The notes below the pieces were generated by a model. It did no database searches. It was not told the DNA's origin and was given only the letters and a program-made list of their open reading frames with translations. Of a stretch of 6,643 bases of DNA, positions 1 through 5,975 are shown piece after piece. This DNA is from Deltaproteobacteria bacterium UBA2385 (GTDB lineage Bacteria; Myxococcota_A; UBA796; UBA2385): assembly GCA_002343455.1 (NCBI GenBank), contig DDSR01000005.1, positions 1-6,643 of the forward strand, given 5' to 3'. Positions within the stretch are counted from its first letter, which is position 1. Each line of letters opens with the position of its first letter. The translations under genes were made by a program, and so were the position numbers.

Positions 1-426
1 GCCGCTGCTCCGGCGCCTCCCGCCGCCGCGAGCCCCGCAAAGAGCGCATACGACTACCGGCACGAGGTCTTCGAGAGCCTGGGCAAGCATATGAAGTCCC
101 TCTCCTTCTTCGCCAAGGGCACGCTGGAGCCGCGGACACCCGACCTCGTCGCCCACGCCACCGCCATCCACCAGATGAGCACGCTGGTCCCCGCCCTCTT
201 CCCGGCGGGGTCCGGGCCCGATGCCGTGCCGGAGACCGAGGCGTTGGCCAGCATCTGGGCCGATCCCGCGGCCTTCGCCGCCCGCAGCGAGGCCTTCCAG
301 ACCGAGTCGGCGGCCCTGGTCGAGATCGCCAAGGGCGGGGACATCAACGCCTTCAAGGCCCAGCTCGGCAAGGTCGGCGGCACCTGCGGCGACTGCCACG
401 ACGGCTTCCGCAAGGACGACGACTGA
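1..426 (+). CDS. class II cytochrome c (c-556/c' type), 5' end outside the window
   Basis: The reading frame is open from base 1 and ends at TGA 424-426; the start and any signal peptide lie upstream. The first 16 visible residues are Ala/Pro-rich, as expected of a linker after a signal or lipoprotein sequence. The mature part begins YDYRHEVFESLGKHMKSL, which matches the first helix of the cytochrome c-556/c' four-helix bundle. Met31 of the visible part is the expected axial ligand in c-556 proteins. The single heme site CGDCH lies at visible residues 129-133, eight residues from the C terminus, the usual place in class II cytochromes. Periplasmic electron transfer is the expected role; the partner is unknown. 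The stop codon overlaps the start of the diheme cytochrome gene that follows, so the two are very likely cotranscribed and translationally coupled. An internal ATG at 91 is not the true start because the homology begins upstream of it. Confidence 0.88.
   Translation, partial: AAAPAPPAAASPAKSAYDYRHEVFESLGKHMKSLSFFAKGTLEPRTPDLVAHATAIHQMSTLVPALFPAGSGPDAVPETEALASIWADPAAFAARSEAFQTESAALVEIAKGGDINAFKAQLGKVGGTCGDCHDGFRKDDD
412..416 (+). promoter_or_regulatory. ribosome binding site deciding the CTG start of the diheme cytochrome
   Basis: AAGGA lies six bases before CTG 423-425, inside the last codons of the upstream cytochrome gene. It supports initiation at this CTG, because no ATG, GTG or TTG in this frame lies between about base 312 and the first heme motif. 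Confidence 0.6.
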
Positions 427-1253
427 GCCCCAGCCTGCTGATCCTGCTGGGGACCGCCCTGGCGGCGGGCCCCCCGGACCCGGCGATCGGCGCCGAGCTG
501 GCCGGCCTGGGGGGCTGCGCCTCCTGCCACACCGCGGAGGGCGGAGAGCCCTATGGCGGCGGCTACGCGCTGCAGACAGCCTTCGGCACCTTCTACGGTC
601 CCAACCTCAGCTCCGACGCGGAGCACGGCCTGGGGGCCTGGAGCTTCGAGGACTTCGTTCGGGCGATGCGGCGAGGGCGCTCGCCCGAAGGGGAGCACTA
701 CTACCCGGCCTTCCCGTACCCCTCGTACACCAAGATGGACGAGGCAGATCTGGCCCACCTCTGGGCCTGGCTGCGCGAGCTCCCGCCGATCGCCAAGCCG
801 AACCTGCCGCACGAGCTGACCCGCTACAAGCGGCGTGGACCGCTGGCCTTCTGGAAGCTGCTGGAGCTCGAACGGGGTCCTCTGCCGGAGGACCCCGAGC
901 TCGACCTCGAGCTGGCCCGCGGGCGCTACCTCGTCGAGGCGGTCGGCCACTGCGGGGAGTGCCACAGCCCGCGCAACCGCATCGGAGCGACCCGCGCCCG
1001 TCACGAGCTCGCCGGCAGCGACGCCGATCCCGAACCCGGCCCCAACATCACCCCGCACGCTGAGGGGCTGGCCAGCTGGACCGTCGAGGACTGGCAGACC
1101 TTCCTCAGCCTGGCGATGACCCCGGACGGAGACTTCGTCGGGGGCGAGATGGGCCGGGTCGTCCGCGAGGGCACCGCGCCGCTGTCCGAGGCCGACCGCC
1201 GGGCGATCGCCCGCTGGATGGTGGAGGGCGTCGAGCCTCGACCGGACCCCTGA
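423..1253 (+). CDS. diheme class I cytochrome c (dehydrogenase-cytochrome-subunit type)
   Basis: This is a 276-residue periplasmic diheme cytochrome, probably carrying electrons between a dehydrogenase or oxidase and the respiratory chain. From the proposed CTG start, residues 1-15 (SPSLLILLGTALAA) form a short hydrophobic signal segment without the usual basic residues. Heme 1 is CASCH at 32-36, followed by GTFYGPNLS, YYPAFPYPSYTKM (Met105 as probable axial ligand) and a DLAHLWAWL helix. Heme 2 is CGECH at 177-181, followed by SPRN, PNITP, DFVGGEM (Met243 as probable axial ligand) and a closing helix. This order is typical of the two-domain cytochromes that accompany alcohol, sorbitol or gluconate dehydrogenases and of related rhizobial diheme proteins, but no dehydrogenase gene is visible here. 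An ATG at 666 (codon 82) would remove heme 1 and is rejected as the start. The gene overlaps the upstream stop in a CTGA arrangement analogous to the common ATGA coupling. The stop faces the ogt stop with one base between them. Confidence 0.9.
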   Translation: MSPSLLILLGTALAAGPPDPAIGAELAGLGGCASCHTAEGGEPYGGGYALQTAFGTFYGPNLSSDAEHGLGAWSFEDFVRAMRRGRSPEGEHYYPAFPYPSYTKMDEADLAHLWAWLRELPPIAKPNLPHELTRYKRRGPLAFWKLLELERGPLPEDPELDLELARGRYLVEAVGHCGECHSPRNRIGATRARHELAGSDADPEPGPNITPHAEGLASWTVEDWQTFLSLAMTPDGDFVGGEMGRVVREGTAPLSEADRRAIARWMVEGVEPRPDP

Positions 1254-1254
1254 G

Positions 1255-1749
1255 TCAGCCCAGCAGCGAGAGCTGGGCCGAGGGGGGGCGCTCGTGGGCC
1301 AGCAGCGCGCGCTTGCGGTCCAGCCCGCCGGCGTAGCCGACCAGCCCGCCGTCTCTGCCCAGGACCCGGTGGCAGGGCACGACGATGGCGATCGGGTTGG
1401 CCCCGTTGGCGCCGCCGACCGCGCGGGTCAGGGTCGGCCCGCCCAGCCGCAGGGCCAGCTCGCCGTAGCCGAGGGTGTGGCCGAATGGGATGGCCTCGAG
1501 CTCGGCCCAGACCCGCCGCTGAAAGGCGGTCCCTGCGGGAGCCAGCGGGAACTCGCGGGCGATGGGCGCGCGGGCCGACCAGGCATCTAGCCAGCGCCCC
1601 AGGGCGGCGAAGGGCGAGGCGTCGGGCTGGCCCGCGGGCGAGGGCTCGAAGCTCAGGGAGAGCAAGGCGCCCTGGGCGTCGGCCCGGGCGTAGAGGGGGC
1701 CCACGGCCGAAGGCAGGATCCAGGACCAGCGGGCATCGGGTGAGGTCAT
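1255..1749 (-). CDS. ogt: methylated-DNA--protein-cysteine S-methyltransferase
   Basis: This is a complete 164-residue suicide repair protein that transfers alkyl groups from O6-alkylguanine (and O4-alkylthymine) in DNA to its own cysteine. An N-terminal domain of about 70 residues precedes the conserved C-terminal DNA-binding and active-site domain. Visible motifs are [18 protein letters not shown] (73-90), Tyr95 in TLGYGELA, the helix-turn-helix with the nucleotide-flipping Arg109 in [12 protein letters not shown], the active site PCHRV (125-129, Cys126) and [19 protein letters not shown] (135-153). The length is normal for Ogt/single-domain AGT proteins; there is no AdaA/AraC domain. The start ATG at 1749 has only a weak AGGG upstream, and a strong hairpin ends 17 bases before it, so the gene has almost no promoter space. 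It is convergent with the cytochrome pair. The name Ogt rather than AdaB is chosen from domain content and length only. Confidence 0.95.
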   Translation of the reverse strand: MTSPDARWSWILPSAVGPLYARADAQGALLSLSFEPSPAGQPDASPFAALGRWLDAWSARAPIAREFPLAPAGTAFQRRVWAELEAIPFGHTLGYGELALRLGGPTLTRAVGGANGANPIAIVVPCHRVLGRDGGLVGYAGGLDRKRALLAHERPPSAQLSLLG

Positions 1750-1766
1750 CGCAGAGCCCTAACGGA

Positions 1767-1798
1767 AACACCCCCCAACCTCGCGGCTGGGGGGTGTT
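1767..1798 (-). terminator. GC-rich hairpin, probable intrinsic terminator of the leftward RNA
   Basis: An 11-bp perfect stem (1767-1777 with 1788-1798) contains a run of six G:C pairs and a 10-base loop that can add two more pairs. Read leftward, the stem is followed by TCCGTTAGGG after its own TT, a weak T-rich stretch; read rightward it is followed by GTTGGC, which is poorer. It therefore fits best as a terminator or attenuator on the minus strand, between the large structured RNA and ogt. The U-tract is weak, so termination may be partial. Confidence 0.6.
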
Positions 1799-3419
1799 GT
1801 TGGCACCGGGTTGGCGTCTATCGGGGACGCCCCTTCAGAGTATTACGCGGCGACTGCGGTGCGTTCGGTCGGTGCCCTTGCGGGTCCGTGCCTTGGCGGC
1901 CTTCAGGAGTTGGCTGGCCTCCAGGGACGAGCGACCGGGACCCCGAAGGGTTCCGAGTGCTCCACCGAGAGAACGCGGGTCGTTGGTCTTTCCCGCTCTC
2001 CGCCTTGACCTTACCAGCGGCGCTCTCGCGCGATGGCTGGTCTTCGCGGTTTCATCCTCTCAGTGTCTCCAGTCTGGTAGAACCGGGTGGGTCGCCCCTC
2101 CTGGCCTTGGCCTCTCCTTAGAAGACACGTCGTAGTCGTGCGGTCTGACATGATTCGATGGTCCGTTTTCCCGGCGGCTTCGCGGGTTGGTGACCCGGTC
2201 TCCCGGTACACCAGCCTGTCGGCTGCCTCGTGCGCGCGTACCTTCTCCTGTTCCTCGCCGCGGGGGGTCTCCTTGCGGAGATGCCCGTATGGCTCGGGTC
2301 TTGCGACCGTGCGGGACAGGTCGGCCACGCCGCCCTGACTGTCTCGGCGGTTGATTGCTCTGTGAAGAGCGCTCTTGGCCTGTCAGACTTCCTCTCTTGG
2401 GGTTCGTCTCAAAGATCTCCCCTCCATCGACATCCCTGGTGTGCGTTCACTCCGGGCTCGTCACCGTCCCCGCTCGAGGGGTGTCCAGCGGACTGGACAG
2501 ACGTCTGTGCTGGCTTTCGCCGGCCCTGACGCCGCGGCTTCGTTACGAACCGTCGGCCCCGGAATACCAATCCGGGACTCGTTCCGCCCTTGCCGTTTCT
2601 CACGACTTCGACGGTTTGCTCCGCACACAGGGTGCAGGTTTGTTTCACCCTGCTACCGATCATGGGGTTCGCCTGGTTGCAGACCCGCCGGGATGTCGGT
2701 CGGGACGGGCTGACTCGCCGAACCGAGGTTCGTCGAAGAGACACCGACCGTATCGAGCACCGCAGCGTCCTCCATCACTGGAGGAACGGGAGGGGGAACA
2801 CCCGTCGCCGAAACGAAGGGTTGGAGCTGTCGCGGGCGCACCGACCGAGGTCGAGGCCCGAGGGCAGGCTACCGGATTCCGGCGTCTGGGTCGCGCTCTG
2901 CCGAAGCCGAGCCAACCCGTGCCGGGGCGGTCTGCCGCTCCCATCACTCTCCCGCGCCATTCTCACAGGCGCGGACACCCTTCGAAGCTTTCCCCTCGAC
3001 CACAGCCGTGTCGCGTCACCGCGACCTGCTTCCCTCTCGACGTTGTCGGCTTTGGCGCTCTCTCGACCGCCGGGTCCAACCGTCCTCAGGGCCTTTCTCC
3101 GTGTCCGAGTCCGTTGCGCGCGTGTCCGGTGATGGACCCGCGTGCCCGATGCTCCCTTGGGCTTTCTTGGTTTTCACGTCAAAGAGCCGTCCGAGCTGGC
3201 TTTGTCGGTGTTCCGACTCGTCCTTCCCGGTGCCGTGCGAAGCTATTGCAGGACTCGTGCCAACTCTGCGCTCACGCGATTTCGGGCACTTGTCGAGCGA
3301 GGCGATGGGCAACGGCTTTCCCACCTCCTCGCGCCGCTCTACCCAGAGCGAAGGGTGCCGCGGAAGCCTGAAGCCAAAGGGAGACCATGAGGACGAGGTT
3401 GTAGCCGCGCGGCATCCCC

Positions 3420-3437
3420 GGGTTCCCCTGGGAACCC
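3420..3437. repeat. perfect inverted repeat at the right edge of the structured block
   Basis: GGGTTCCC-CT-GGGAACCC is an 8-bp perfect palindrome with a two-base centre. It lies just beyond the end of the CocE/NonD-like coding remnant (read leftward) and marks where protein-like sequence gives way to the non-coding block. No T-tract follows on either side, so it is unlikely to be a normal terminator. It could be the first helix of the large RNA or a trace of an element end. Confidence 0.5.
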
Positions 3438-3447
3438 CGCTTCCCAT

Positions 3448-3657
3448 CGGTTCCACGACCAGCGGCAGCTCGACCCTGGAGGGGCGCTCGGGATTGACGA
3501 AGCGACGTGCCCGTTGGGGTCGATGCTCGGGCAGGACGTCATGGGGGTCCTGGGCGGCGACGATCACCCCCAGGCGGCGCCCGGCCTCCAGCCTCCACGA
3601 CAGCGCTGGCGCCTCGATCTCGACCTCCAGAAGGGCCTCCAGAAGGGCCTCCAGAAG
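3448..3657 (-). pseudogene. C-terminal remnant of a CocE/NonD (X-Pro dipeptidyl-peptidase-like) hydrolase
   Basis: One minus-strand frame encodes about 70 residues: VEIEAPALSWRLEAGRRLGV, then about 20 residues, then FVNPERPSRVELPLVVEP. This matches the end of the X-Pro dipeptidyl-peptidase C-terminal beta-sandwich (the V-E-I-x-L-x-P-x-S-x-x-F-x-x-G-H-R-L pattern and the closing HDPxxPSRLVLPVV pattern). The alpha/beta-hydrolase catalytic domain (Ser-Asp-His) is absent. Upstream, bases 3660-3877 contain nothing I recognise in any frame. Downstream the frame reads on without a nearby stop into the non-coding block, so both ends look broken. A tandem 12-bp repeat sits exactly at the N-terminal edge and gives LLEALLEALLE. 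The fragment is inferred to be a leftover of a deleted or rearranged acylase/esterase gene and is probably non-functional. Confidence 0.55.
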
Positions 3658-3659
3658 GG
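3624..3659. repeat. 12-bp direct repeat, three perfect copies
   Basis: CCTCCAGAAGGG occurs three times head-to-tail with no mismatch. Since 12 is a multiple of three it keeps the minus-strand frame and encodes a Leu-Leu-Glu-Ala repeat. It coincides with the point where similarity to the CocE/NonD C-terminal domain starts, and so may be a slippage product. Confidence 0.9.
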
Positions 3660-3877
3660 AAGGGATGGACCACACCAACCCCTTCGGGCGCCACCCCCGG
3701 GCGAGCCGGCCCCCCCGGCGCCCTGGATGCCCGCGACCTGGCTCTCTGGCTTGGGAGCGGCCGCCGTCGCGGGGGCCCTCGGATTCCGGTTGGATGGATC
3801 TCTCCGTCGACAGCCGCGTGAACTCCGTCGGCCTCTCCCTGGTCCGTGTGGAATTCGGGCAAGCGCGTGGCCCCTGC

Positions 3878-4924
3878 TCAGTCCGCGAGGCGTCGCACCA
3901 GCCCGTAGAAGTCGCCGGGGGCGCTGCCGTGCAGCTCTGCGTCGGGCATGGCGACCTGCACCGCCAGGAGGTCCGCTGCGGGGAACCACATGGCGAACTG
4001 GCCGCCGTGACCGGCCATGGTGTGTGCGTCCCCCTCCGGGCTGGTCCAGAAGTACCAGCCGTAGCTCCAGCCCTCCCAGGCGTCGGCCTCGAGGGGCGCG
4101 ATGGCGGACAGGAGCCAGGCCTCCGGCACCACCTGGGTGCCCTGCCAGGCGCCGCCGTCGAGGGCCACCTGCCCCAGGCGCGCCAGGTCCCGTGGCCGCA
4201 GGTGCAGGCCGAAGGCGCCGGTGGTCGCACCGTCGTGCAGGTCGAGCCAGTACCAGTCCTCGATTCCCAGGGGCGCGAACAGATGATCCTGGGCGAAGGC
4301 CTCCTCCGACTGCCCCTCCGCCACCGCGAGCACATAGGCCATGACCTGGGGATCGACGTCCCTGTACTCGAAGACCTCGCCGGGATCTCCGAGCAGGGGC
4401 AGCTCCAGCAGGAATCGCAGAGGATCGGCGGGCGGCTTCACGGTCAGCTCATAGGCCATGAACTCGTTGCTGAGATCCAGCCCCGAGCGCATGCTGAGCA
4501 GGTGCTCGATGGTGATGGCCTGCTTCTGTTCGCCCAGGCCATCACAGGCCTCGCCCAGCAGATCGCAGGCGGGCGTCTGTACAGGCGGCAGTCTGCCCCG
4601 GTCCTGGCTGATGCCGGCCAGCATCGCGCTGACGCTCTTTGTGGCGGACTGGAGGTGGTGGACGTGATCACGGTCGGCGGGGTCGCGCAGATAGGCCTCG
4701 AAGACGAGCTTGCCATCCTTCACGATCAGCACGGCCAGGGTGCCGAAGTATTGGTCCTGGGCCAGCAGCTCCTCGTGGATGTCGTCCAGCTCCGCCGGGT
4801 CCAGGCCGACCTCTTCGGGTGTGGCCACGACCCAGCCGTCGTCCAGGGCTGCAGGGACGGTGCCGAAGTCGTGCTTGTAGGGGGCGTCGAGCAGGATGCA
4901 GCCTGCCAGCACCAGGGCATTCAT
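3878..4924 (-). CDS. beta-lactamase-fold serine hydrolase (class C/penicillin-binding-protein-like)
   Basis: This 348-residue protein belongs to the serine beta-lactamase-related family, which covers esterases, carboxypeptidases and 6-aminohexanoate-dimer-hydrolase-like enzymes; the substrate is unknown. The nucleophile motif is SATK at 93-96 (Ser93, Lys96) in LQSATKSVSAMLAG. It is followed by ITIEHLLSMRSGLD (137-150), FEYRDVDPQVMAYVLA (185-200, second-motif Tyr187, with Asp189 where Asn is common), LRPRDLARLGQVALDGG (242-258) and the third motif GHGGQ (305-309) in place of KTG. The N terminus MNALVLAGC resembles a lipobox (LAGC, Cys9) but is very short and lacks basic residues; a GTG four codons upstream (4936) would lengthen it slightly. 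The ATG overlaps the stop of the upstream gene as ATGA, which shows translational coupling. No convincing terminator follows: a 4-bp GGGC/GCCC stem at 3857-3873 lacks a T-tract. Confidence 0.9.
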   Translation of the reverse strand: MNALVLAGCILLDAPYKHDFGTVPAALDDGWVVATPEEVGLDPAELDDIHEELLAQDQYFGTLAVLIVKDGKLVFEAYLRDPADRDHVHHLQSATKSVSAMLAGISQDRGRLPPVQTPACDLLGEACDGLGEQKQAITIEHLLSMRSGLDLSNEFMAYELTVKPPADPLRFLLELPLLGDPGEVFEYRDVDPQVMAYVLAVAEGQSEEAFAQDHLFAPLGIEDWYWLDLHDGATTGAFGLHLRPRDLARLGQVALDGGAWQGTQVVPEAWLLSAIAPLEADAWEGWSYGWYFWTSPEGDAHTMAGHGGQFAMWFPAADLLAVQVAMPDAELHGSAPGDFYGLVRRLAD

Positions 4925-5688
4925 GGCGACCCCCACTCGCGGGCGGCCCAGGCCGTGAGGCTCATGTCGACGGCGATGGGGTCCGTGACCCGCGACAGGC
5001 GGCCGTCCAGCCCGTAGGACCAGCGGCCTCCGCCATCCTGGAGAGGCGGGGCGCGCAGGGCCAGGCCGGCGCGCAGGGACTGGTGGTCGACCAGGGTGCG
5101 GAAGGTTTCCCCCCCGCCGTCCTGCCCGGCGAGCCAGTACAGAGGCCGCTTCAGCGGGTCCTGCTTCTCGTAGCGGTACTCCGGAGGGCGCCCGACCACG
5201 CCCAGCAGCGCCAGGGTGAGCTCGAACTGGAGCTCCCGGGAGCCGTACCGACCGGCCTCCAGGGCGAAAGCAGGACCGAACCACTGCGAGCCAAATCCGT
5301 AGGCGTGGGCGTCGTCCCAGGCCTCGAGGTAGTTCAAGCGGCTGTCCTCGACCAGGGCCGCCCCCAGCTGCAGGCGGTCGCCAGCGAGGGGCACGAGGTA
5401 GCGCAGCATGACGCCATGATCGAGGCTCAACGCGGCCTGGCCGAACCGGGTCGCGAGCAGGCGGGGGCTCAGGTCGGCGCGGAGGTCCAGCGCCCCCGGT
5501 CCCGCGTCGAATGCCAGGCGTCCGCCGAGCCGAAATCCTCCGCCCCCAAAGCCCAGCGGGACCAGGAGGTCGTCGCGGACGGCGGCCGAGTGCAGGCCGA
5601 CCAGGAAGGCGCCACCACCTCGCGCGGAGGAGGGAGCGAGAGCCAGGGCTCCGATGAGCGTGGAGGAGACGAAGAGCCGGGAGGACAT
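4921..5688 (-). CDS. secreted, probable outer-membrane beta-barrel protein of unknown function
   Basis: I do not recognise a named family for this 255-residue protein. Residues 1-23 (MSSRLFVSSTLIGALALAPSSAR) form a clear signal peptide: one Arg, a hydrophobic core and small residues before the probable cleavage site. The rest is rich in Gly, Leu, Arg and aromatic residues, with alternating patterns such as GFRLGGRLAFDAG, ALDLRADLS and LQLGAALVEDS that suggest amphipathic strands of an outer-membrane barrel. Paired aromatics (YGFGSQWFGPAF near 135-146) fit barrel girdles. The C terminus WGSP does not end in the classical Phe, so this is not a textbook porin. Start ATG 5688 has AGGAG at 5703-5699, nine bases upstream, the best ribosome binding site on this side of the window. 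It is the first gene of a two-gene operon and overlaps the serine hydrolase by four bases, so the two may act together at the cell envelope. Confidence 0.82.
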   Translation of the reverse strand: MSSRLFVSSTLIGALALAPSSARGGGAFLVGLHSAAVRDDLLVPLGFGGGGFRLGGRLAFDAGPGALDLRADLSPRLLATRFGQAALSLDHGVMLRYLVPLAGDRLQLGAALVEDSRLNYLEAWDDAHAYGFGSQWFGPAFALEAGRYGSRELQFELTLALLGVVGRPPEYRYEKQDPLKRPLYWLAGQDGGGETFRTLVDHQSLRAGLALRAPPLQDGGGRWSYGLDGRLSRVTDPIAVDMSLTAWAAREWGSP

Positions 5689-5703
5689 GGCGGCGCCACT
5701 CCT

Positions 5704-5810
5704 GGGCGCCTCGTTGATGCAAGGACCGTTCCAGGTGGACGATCACGGCGATCTGTCTGCACGGGCAGAGGCTTGTGCCATCCAGCCCATCTGGACTGTG
5801 TCAAGTGGCC
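5704..5810. other. short intergenic stretch upstream of the envelope operon
   Basis: This spacer should contain the promoter of the leftward two-gene operon. I see no convincing -35/-10 pair and no tRNA or repeat in it. It follows the degraded MBL-fold remnant directly, so the promoter may have been rearranged. Confidence 0.4.
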
Positions 5811-5975
5811 CTCCGCGCCCAGGTCCATGACCCCCTCGTGGGCCAGCCCCCGCATCGCCGGCGGGTCCACGCCGGCCGCCTGGACCGCGGCGGAAGTGCA
5901 TGCCCGGCAGATGGCGAGCGCCAAGCATCTGGAGGGCCGCGACGGACTCGGTAGGGTCCACATGTCGATGCTGCA
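5811..5975 (-). pseudogene. C-terminal remnant of an MBL-fold metallohydrolase (NAPE-PLD/UlaG-like)
   Basis: One minus-strand frame reads HRHVDPTESVAALQMLGARHLPGMHF (about 5970-5893). This matches the C-terminal segment of metallo-beta-lactamase-fold lipases/lactonases, where HVDPEEAVxAHxxLGARxSxxMHxGTF carries the last metal-binding His. After MHF the expected GTF-(Q/R)-L-x-x-E segment is missing and similarity resumes in another frame as AAVQAAGVDPPAMRGLAHEGVMDLGAEG (about 5891-5811). The N-terminal HxHxDH part is not in the window; the transposase remnant lies where it should be. This looks like a fragment with an internal deletion and frameshift. The family call rests on a short stretch recognised by eye. 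Confidence 0.42.

Larger units (their letters stand above)
1767..3437 (-). ncRNA. candidate very large structured non-coding RNA (about 1.65 kb), class unknown
   Basis: No open frame on either strand here shows a recognisable domain, and many arbitrary frames stay open only because the DNA is GC-rich. The minus strand is purine-rich, as in large structured RNAs. It carries many stems with GNRA or UNCG loops that make sense only on this strand. GNRA examples: CCC-GCAA-GGG (1875-1884), TCTCC-GCAA-GGAGA (2268-2281), GGTC-GCAA-GACC (2297-2308), GGC-GAAA-GCC (2512-2521), TCCTCCA-GTGA-TGGAGGA (2768-2785), GTCGCG-GTGA-CGCGAC (3010-3025) and CGC-GTGA-GCG (3269-3278). UUCG/UCCG loops occur at 1935-1956, 2482-2499 and 2895-2912. 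Other perfect stems are at 1813-1831, 2558-2576, 2952-2974, 3204-3217 and 3335-3350, and 1802-1808 pairs at longer range with 1870-1876. The left end is set by the terminator-like hairpin. The right end is a guess at the boundary hairpin 3420-3437; no clear promoter is visible. rRNA landmarks (anti-Shine-Dalgarno end, 23S GGAAAGACCCC-type motifs) and a group II intron domain V are not found. A decayed mobile element remains the alternative. Confidence 0.6.

Noticed and set aside
54..1058. A 334-codon minus-strand frame opposite the cytochromes
   Set aside because: It is a shadow of two genes with clear CxxCH motifs on the other strand.
1838..1862. Minus-strand similarity to the 16S rRNA 530 loop (GCCGCGTAATAC against GCCGCGGTAATAC)
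   Set aside because: The match is short and gapped, lies only about 50 bases from the terminator hairpin, and is not accompanied by other 16S landmarks in the right order. Probably chance; a proper rRNA model search would settle it.
2011..2328. A 105-codon minus-strand frame rich in Arg, Glu and Thr inside the block
   Set aside because: It runs through the GCAA hairpins at 2268-2308 and has no recognisable motif; its charged composition reflects the purine-rich strand.
2355..3371. A 338-codon plus-strand open frame, with other long frames, across the non-coding block
   Set aside because: Several frames are open at once on both strands, the translations are rich in Arg, Pro and Ser with no domain or signal, and no ribosome binding site favours any of them. 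They look like antisense readings of a structured RNA.
1800..3440. Group II intron or retroelement
   Set aside because: No domain V (AGC...GAAA...) near the 3' side and no reverse transcriptase YADD frame found on the minus strand.
3857..3873. Possible terminator after the serine hydrolase
   Set aside because: The stem is only four base pairs (GGGC/GCCC) with no T-tract on the minus strand.
3008..5017. A 669-codon plus-strand frame
   Set aside because: It runs antisense through the serine hydrolase gene and the RNA block, with no domain and a composition typical of shadow frames in GC-rich DNA.
3878..5746. One 622-codon minus-strand frame covering the hydrolase and its upstream neighbour
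   Set aside because: Only the last 348 codons carry the serine hydrolase. The upstream part is Arg/Pro-rich and overlaps the signal-peptide protein encoded in another frame; the ATGA junction at 4924-4921 identifies the real start.
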